Shown: one piece after another, positions 39,746-45,213 of the stretch
Layout of the letters: each line of letters starts with the position of its first letter
Position numbering within the stretch: the stretch's first letter is position 1
Assembly: GCA_020720665.1 (NCBI GenBank)
Contig: DYOF01000008.1
Location: forward strand, 1 to 45,213
DNA length: 45,213 nt
Direction of reading: 5' to 3'
Source: Acetofilamentum sp.
GTDB taxonomy: Bacteria; Bacteroidota; Bacteroidia; Bacteroidales; JAADGE01
Notes under the pieces: generated by a model
What the model saw: the letters and a program-made list of their open reading frames with translations, nothing else
What the model was told of the DNA's origin: nothing
The model's database searches: none
Made by a program: the position numbers and the translations under genes

Positions 39746-41242
39746 TTACATCCGTTTTAGTTTCCACAGAGAAACAGAGTTTGCTTTTGTTTCGCTTTGG
39801 TTTTGGTCTCTTAGTGAGTTTCTTTTTTCTGTGATTAATTTGCTTGCAAAAATTGCTGCAATTTCTTCTGAGTCTTTGTTTTCTTCATATAATTTTTCGG
39901 GTGAGAAATGCTCATTAACAAAACCGGTATTATAATTACCTGATTTAAATGCTTCATGCTGCATAACAAATTTTCCGAACGGGAGTGTTGTTTCAATTCC
40001 GTTAACTTTATAGTCGTCAATTGCACGAATCATTCTTTCAATTGCTTCATCGCGCGTTTTTGCATAGCTGCACATTTTTGAAATCATGGGGTCATAATAA
40101 ATCGGAATATCCATTCCTTCTTCAACACCGTCGTCAATTCTAACTCCTATTCCTTCGGGTTTTTTATACTTTATTAATTTACCGATATCGGGTAAAAAGT
40201 TGTTTGTAGGGTCTTCGGCATAAACTCTCAATTCAATAGCATGACCTAAAATTTCTAATTCGTTTTGAGAAAAACTTAAAGGATGACCTTCTGCAATTCT
40301 TATTTGCTCTCTTACTAAATCAATACCGGTAATTAATTCGGTAACCGGGTGTTCCACTTGCAAACGCGTATTCATTTCTAAGAAATAAAAATCGCCGTTA
40401 TTATATAAAAATTCAACGGTTCCGGCTCCTTTGTAATTACATGCCTTTGCAACTTTTACAGCAGTTTCTCCCATTTTTTTACGTAATTCGGGAGTTAATA
40501 CCGCCGAAGGCGCTTCTTCTATAACTTTTTGATGTCGCCGTTGAATCGAACATTCGCGTTCAAATAAATATACAGTATTTCCTTGAGCATCGGCCATAAT
40601 TTGAATTTCAATATGCCGCGGAGCAGTAAAGAATTTTTCTATAAATACAGAACCGTTTCCGAATGCCGATGTAGCTTCATTAACCGCTAATTTCATTTGT
40701 TCTTCAAAATCATCGGGTTTAAAAACCGCTCGCATTCCTTTTCCTCCGCCTCCGGCAGCTGCTTTAATTAATATAGGATACCCAATTTGCTCTGCAATTT
40801 CTTTGGCTTTGAAAATGTCGGTAATGGCTTTATCTGTTCCCGGAATCATGGGTATATTGTAATCCTTAACGGTATCTTTTGCTTGAAGTTTGTCTCCCAT
40901 TAAGCGTATTGCTTCGGAATCGGGACCGATAAATATGATTTCGGCATCTTGTACACTTTTTGCAAATTCAGCATTTTCAGATAAAAAGCCGTATCCGGGA
41001 TGAATTGCATCAACATTCAGCTTTTTACAATATTCTATTATTTTTTCACCTAAGAGATAGGATTGTGCAGAAGGAGGAGGTCCCAAACAAACGGCTTCGT
41101 CTGCATATTTTACATGCGGGGAAAGTCGGTCGGCTTCTGAATAAACAGCAACCGTTTTTATTCCTAATTCTTTTGCAGAACGCATAATTCTTAATGCAAT
41201 TTCACCTCTGTTTGCTACGAGTATTTTTTTTATTTCGGGCAT
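39746..41242 (-). CDS. accC: Acetyl-/acyl-CoA carboxylase, biotin carboxylase subunit
   Basis: KILVANRGEIALRIMRSAKELGIKTVAVYSEAD, KAAAGGGGKGMR, ECSIQRRHQKVIEEAPS, FLEMNTRLQVEHPVTE. Confidence 0.95.
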   Translation of the reverse strand: MPEIKKILVANRGEIALRIMRSAKELGIKTVAVYSEADRLSPHVKYADEAVCLGPPPSAQSYLLGEKIIEYCKKLNVDAIHPGYGFLSENAEFAKSVQDAEIIFIGPDSEAIRLMGDKLQAKDTVKDYNIPMIPGTDKAITDIFKAKEIAEQIGYPILIKAAAGGGGKGMRAVFKPDDFEEQMKLAVNEATSAFGNGSVFIEKFFTAPRHIEIQIMADAQGNTVYLFERECSIQRRHQKVIEEAPSAVLTPELRKKMGETAVKVAKACNYKGAGTVEFLYNNGDFYFLEMNTRLQVEHPVTELITGIDLVREQIRIAEGHPLSFSQNELEILGHAIELRVYAEDPTNNFLPDIGKLIKYKKPEGIGVRIDDGVEEGMDIPIYYDPMISKMCSYAKTRDEAIERMIRAIDDYKVNGIETTLPFGKFVMQHEAFKSGNYNTGFVNEHFSPEKLYEENKDSEEIAAIFASKLITEKRNSLRDQNQSETKANSVSLWKLKRM

Positions 41243-41387
41243 GAATAATTATTGAATTTTAAGTTGTTAAAATATGAAAATATCGTCATAACTGCAATTA
41301 TTAATTGTTCAGAAATTGTATCATAAAATATAAAACGTCTGATATTCTTAGTAAATATCGGATATTAAAAAGAAATTCTTCTGAAGA

Positions 41388-42044
41388 TTAACCGTTAAGT
41401 TTTTTATAATCTGCTAAAAATTTCTCTAAACCAAGATCGGTTAACGGATGATTTAAAAGACCGGTTATAGCACTCAACGGAGCCGTAACAACATCAGCAC
41501 CAACTTCGGCACATTGTATTATATGTTGTGTATGTCTGATTGAGGCAGCTAAAACTTGTGTTTCAAAACCGTAATAATTGTACATATCTACAATATGTTT
41601 AATTAATTCAACGCCGTCGGTTGAAATGTCATCTAAACGTCCTATAAACGGGGAAACGTATGTAGCTCCGGCTTTTGCTGCTAAAAGGGCTTGTCCTATA
41701 GAAAAAACTAATGTGCAATTTGTTTTAAAGCCTTTATCGGAAAAATATTTAATTGCTTTAATTCCTTCTTTTGTTACCGGAACTTTTATAGTTATTTGAG
41801 GATGAAGAGCTGCCAGTGTTTCACCTTCTTTAATCATTCCGTCAAAATCTGTTGCAATTACTTCGGCGCTTACATCACCGTCAACAATTTCGCAAATGGT
41901 TTGGTAATGTTTTTTTATGTTTTCGTCTCCTTTAATTCCTTCTTTTGCCATTAATGACGGATTTGTTGTAACACCGTCTAAAATTCCTAAGTCTTGTGCT
42001 TCTTTTATTTGATTAAGATTGGCTGTGTCTATAAAAAATTTCAT
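41388..42044 (-). CDS. fsa: Fructose-6-phosphate aldolase / TalC-type transaldolase
   Basis: [83 protein letters not shown]. Confidence 0.95.
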   Translation of the reverse strand: MKFFIDTANLNQIKEAQDLGILDGVTTNPSLMAKEGIKGDENIKKHYQTICEIVDGDVSAEVIATDFDGMIKEGETLAALHPQITIKVPVTKEGIKAIKYFSDKGFKTNCTLVFSIGQALLAAKAGATYVSPFIGRLDDISTDGVELIKHIVDMYNYYGFETQVLAASIRHTQHIIQCAEVGADVVTAPLSAITGLLNHPLTDLGLEKFLADYKKLNG

Positions 42045-42077
42045 TTTTCTAAATATTTGTAATTAATTAATAATTTG

Positions 42078-42085
42078 CAAATTTA
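42078..42085 (-). promoter_or_regulatory. Putative -7 box (TAAATTTG) for fsa
   Basis: CAAATTTA on + strand about 34 nt upstream of the fsa ATG. Confidence 0.4.
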
Positions 42086-42132
42086 CATTAGTTTATGAAA
42101 TTAAAGTATTCTGATGTAATTTATTCAAACAA

Positions 42133-42164
42133 AAAACAGACGGCTATTATTAACCGTCTGTTTT
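42133..42164 (-). terminator. Rho-independent terminator of the PD40 lipoprotein gene
   Basis: AAAACAGACGG (42133-42143) pairs with CCGTCTGTTTT (42154-42164); minus strand continues with a T run. Confidence 0.8.
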
Positions 42165-42181
42165 GTAATATATAAAATTAT

Positions 42182-43768
42182 TTAATCGCAATTTGAATCG
42201 GGGTCGAGCCTGATATTTTTATATTCCGTTGTTTTTGGTGCGTTATCGGCAGGAATTGTAAATTTATCCGTAAAAATGATTTCACCGTTAACTTCAACTG
42301 CAATTTTATATGTTTTGCCCCATTTTGTAATAAAAATAAAACGTTTATTTATGGAGTTTGGCTTAACGGAATATGATTCTTGTGTTTCTTCATCCTTAAT
42401 TATGATATTTGTATTCGGAATATCATCAGAACATTTTGAAAACACGCTGCCAATCATAACCGTTACGTCTGCTCTTTGAACAGAGTCTAATGTTATTAAA
42501 AATAAATCGTTTTCATCAGAATCTTGATGTGAAGGGGATGAATAATAGGCTCTTTGACCGTCGGCAGTGGGCATATAAAAGATATCATTCCCGATTGTAT
42601 TAATAGGAAAACCTATGTTTTCGGCTTTTGTCCATGTATCAAAATTTGTTTTAGTTGATTTGAAAATATCGTAGCCTCCCAGATTTTCGTGTCCTTTCGA
42701 GCAGAAATATAATGTTTTTCCGTCGGGATGGATATACGGACCTTCTTCGTTGTATTTTGTATTTACGGCAGTTCCTAAATTTCTGGCAGGTCCCCAAACC
42801 CCGTTTCGTAATTTTTCAGAAACATAAATATCTAAGCCGCCGAAACCGCCGGGACGATCGCTTGTGAAATACAAATATTTTCCGTCGGCAGAAAGTGATG
42901 CATGAGTTTCTCTTTCAATTGTATTAATATTCGGACCCAATTTTTCGGGTTTTCCCCATTCGCCTTTTTCGAATGAACTCATGTAAATACTCCCGTATTC
43001 TTCATCTTTATAAATAAATAATTTTTGCCCGTCAACGGATAAGCCGATGGATGCTTCATGCTTTTCTGTATTGATATTTAAGCCGATACTTTTGGGAACT
43101 GTCCATTTTCCGTTAATGTTTTCTGAAATAAAAATGTCTTCGTTAAAATTCCCGTCTTCATCAATTTCTTCATTCCATCCGTTGGGTCTTCTTGATGTAA
43201 ATATTAAAATTGATTCGTCAGCCGAAATAACCGGGCTGTGGTCTTGAAATTCAGAATTAATAGTATCTCCTAAATTTTGTATTGTAAATTTAATTTTATT
43301 TTCAAAAAGGCGTTGTCCGTGTTCGCATTTTAAAATTTCTCGGTCAATAAGGGTTGTGAGCAGTTCATTTTTTTCCACATCAGTTTTGATTTCTGATAAT
43401 TCTTGCAAAGCAGCTATAAATAAGTAAGACGCTCTGTATGCACGAGCCAATTGAAATGAACTTTCAATATAATGCGCTTTTGTTGCAGGCTTATTATACA
43501 GGTCTTTTGCTTTTTTGAAATATAGAATTGATTCTTTAACACGGTTTTTAGTATTTATTAATGCAAATCCCATTTTGTAATTGAAGTCGGCGTCATTAGG
43601 ATTATCAATTAAATATCGTTCATAAAAATCAATACTTTCGACAAAAATTTCGCCGTCAATAAATTCATCGGTTAACTGAACATTCGTTAAATTATTTTTT
43701 TGTGACAAAAAACAGCCGTTTAAAATAATTGTAAGAAATACTACAAAACTAATCTGTTTAAAATTCAT
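42182..43768 (-). CDS. TPR plus PD40 (TolB-like propeller) lipoprotein, no OmpA domain
   Basis: Lipobox-like LNGC; TPR-like N-terminus; repeated PD40 motifs (SPVISADESILIFTSRRPNGWNE, ASLSADGKYLYFTSDRPGGFGGLDIYVSE, PYIHPDGKTLYFCSKGHENLGGYDIF). Confidence 0.88.
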   Translation of the reverse strand: MNFKQISFVVFLTIILNGCFLSQKNNLTNVQLTDEFIDGEIFVESIDFYERYLIDNPNDADFNYKMGFALINTKNRVKESILYFKKAKDLYNKPATKAHYIESSFQLARAYRASYLFIAALQELSEIKTDVEKNELLTTLIDREILKCEHGQRLFENKIKFTIQNLGDTINSEFQDHSPVISADESILIFTSRRPNGWNEEIDEDGNFNEDIFISENINGKWTVPKSIGLNINTEKHEASIGLSVDGQKLFIYKDEEYGSIYMSSFEKGEWGKPEKLGPNINTIERETHASLSADGKYLYFTSDRPGGFGGLDIYVSEKLRNGVWGPARNLGTAVNTKYNEEGPYIHPDGKTLYFCSKGHENLGGYDIFKSTKTNFDTWTKAENIGFPINTIGNDIFYMPTADGQRAYYSSPSHQDSDENDLFLITLDSVQRADVTVMIGSVFSKCSDDIPNTNIIIKDEETQESYSVKPNSINKRFIFITKWGKTYKIAVEVNGEIIFTDKFTIPADNAPKTTEYKNIRLDPDSNCD

Positions 43769-43782
43769 TTTTTAAAATTTAG

Positions 43783-45165
43783 TTATTCGTCAGCTTTGAA
43801 CATCGGGTCCCAAGGCGGTAAAAGAATTGGTTTTTGAGATAAAATTTTAAGCGTTTTTTCATCTATAAATGATTTTAAAACTACAATTCTGAACATATAT
43901 TCATTAAACCAACGATCGGTCATTGTCAGATATCCGTTATGTCCGGATGTTTTTCCCCAGCTATTTTCTAACAGCCATTTACTTATATTTCCTTCGGAAT
44001 CGGTATCAGCACCAACTAATGCCATTCCGTGAGTTGAGCCGCTGTCATGAGATAAAATGCGTTCTTTCTTTGTCATATCAAATTTAACGCCAAAAAGTGA
44101 TTCGTAATCATAATTTTCTGTATCCAACAATCCTTCTTCTTTGTTAAGTTGTTTTCCGACATCACACGAAAAGTACAATGCTTCGTTGTTTTGTAAAGAT
44201 TTTAAGGCATATTCTTTAATAACTTCAATGGGTAAATTTATAAATTTCCAATTTTTTCCTTCTATAACATTTCGGTCGTTTTCAATTTCATAGAGCTTGA
44301 AGAGTTCTTTTGTGGGGTCGTTCATAAGCATAATATAATCATCAAAATTTATATTTCCGAGGGTTGCTTTCATAAATGATTGCGGAGTATATTTTTGTGT
44401 CGTGCTGATTTCATTATTTTTATTTTTAAAACGCCATTCAAACTCAAGGGGCGGTTCACCAAGGTTTATGGCTAAAATTTTATAAACATCTTCAAGCATT
44501 TTTAATTTATGAATACGCAAAACGTCATCAGTTCCTTTAATTGAACGTAATTCGAGAGCATCTTCTCTTAGTTTTCTGTTTATTAAACCGGTCATCATTC
44601 GTGTATTTTCGCTTGAATTGGTTTCGGGCATAACATCTTTTGGTACTAAGCCGTATTTTTCAGCAAGGTTTGTAAAGGAATTCCAAACACCGCCGTCTCC
44701 GATAACATTGGTTAATAACCATTCTGTTTTTCTGTCGTCAATCGGTAGTGAGCGGGTGTCGATTATTCCTTCGAGAAATAAATTCGATTTTTCGAAAATG
44801 TCCCAGAAATAAAGGTAATTTGTTGAGAATTCAAATTCAGATAGGTTTAATGTATTCATTACTTTTGGTCTTAATACATTTAAACCGGTGAACATCCAAC
44901 ATCTTCCGGAAGATTTTTGGTCGGTAATTCCCTTAACTTCAACTCTATATTTGAATTCATGATCAAATTTTCCGATATTTGTTCTGTTCAGAGCCAAATT
45001 ATTTATTGAGTTATTCGTTACTGCGTTTGTTACGGCCTTATTAAAGGTTTTATCAGAATCATATGCTTTTTTTATGGCATTAATTTCTTTATCAGAAATA
45101 TTTTTTTGAGCAAAAACAGAAATTGTAAATAATACTGTTGTAATAATTGAAATTAATAGTTTCAT
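43783..45165 (-). CDS. C1 family cysteine peptidase (bleomycin hydrolase / aminopeptidase C-like) with signal peptide
   Basis: N-terminal MKLLISIITTVLFTISVFAQ; QKSSGRCWMFTGLNVLRP (Cys), STHGMALVGAD (His), LLENSWGKTSGHNGYLTMTD (Asn). Confidence 0.94.
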   Translation of the reverse strand: MKLLISIITTVLFTISVFAQKNISDKEINAIKKAYDSDKTFNKAVTNAVTNNSINNLALNRTNIGKFDHEFKYRVEVKGITDQKSSGRCWMFTGLNVLRPKVMNTLNLSEFEFSTNYLYFWDIFEKSNLFLEGIIDTRSLPIDDRKTEWLLTNVIGDGGVWNSFTNLAEKYGLVPKDVMPETNSSENTRMMTGLINRKLREDALELRSIKGTDDVLRIHKLKMLEDVYKILAINLGEPPLEFEWRFKNKNNEISTTQKYTPQSFMKATLGNINFDDYIMLMNDPTKELFKLYEIENDRNVIEGKNWKFINLPIEVIKEYALKSLQNNEALYFSCDVGKQLNKEEGLLDTENYDYESLFGVKFDMTKKERILSHDSGSTHGMALVGADTDSEGNISKWLLENSWGKTSGHNGYLTMTDRWFNEYMFRIVVLKSFIDEKTLKILSQKPILLPPWDPMFKADE

Positions 45166-45213
45166 CTGTCTAAAAATTTATAATTAATTAATATTCTGTA
45201 AATTGAACTCAAC

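Noticed and set aside
39835-40026. Small ORF nested in accC
   Set aside because: Alternative frame of a strongly conserved gene; no independent support.
41320-41370. Possible hairpin (ctgatatt / aatatcgg) upstream of accC
   Set aside because: Short AT-rich stem needing wobble pairs; no more than expected by chance.
1-45213. CRISPR array, tRNA/rRNA genes, transposase, integrase, toxin-antitoxin or known defence system
   Set aside because: No regularly spaced direct repeats, no cloverleaf-like intergenic sequence and no matching proteins in the ORF list or gaps.

Overview
AT-rich, densely coded Bacteroidota-type chromosomal window. Supporting signs are TAnnTTTG -7 promoter boxes, a TonB-dependent receptor, an Hpt-Adk fusion and lipoprotein signals. 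I see three blocks. (1) 1-15.1 kb is mostly housekeeping: S9 peptidase, cysS, folB, glnS, MaoC-like protein, tpx, patatin, hpt-adk fusion, PorV/FadL-like protein, TlpA-like protein, GAF/PAS protein and rsmI. (2) About 15.1-37 kb is a surface-glycan locus: YfhO-like protein, flippase, 8 glycosyltransferases, an ArnT/PMT-like GT-C protein with a LamG-like tail, a nucleotide-sugar epimerase, 7 methyltransferases and a sulfotransferase. (3) 37-45 kb holds a TonB-linked outer-membrane receptor, accC, fsa, a PD40-repeat lipoprotein and a signal-peptide-bearing C1 peptidase. Signals not explained by the ORF track: a methyltransferase split by a single-base frameshift at an A6 run (20911-21632), which a -1 shift would restore; two decayed genes with in-frame stops (6556-7170 and 7201-7407) flanking an 18-bp perfect palindrome; convergent genes with overlapping stop codons; and a long inverted repeat inside the glycan locus. 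I saw no CRISPR array, tRNA, rRNA, transposase or phage module. I found no clear candidate for a wholly new biological system. The methyltransferase/sulfotransferase glycan locus with its frameshifted member is the most interesting part.
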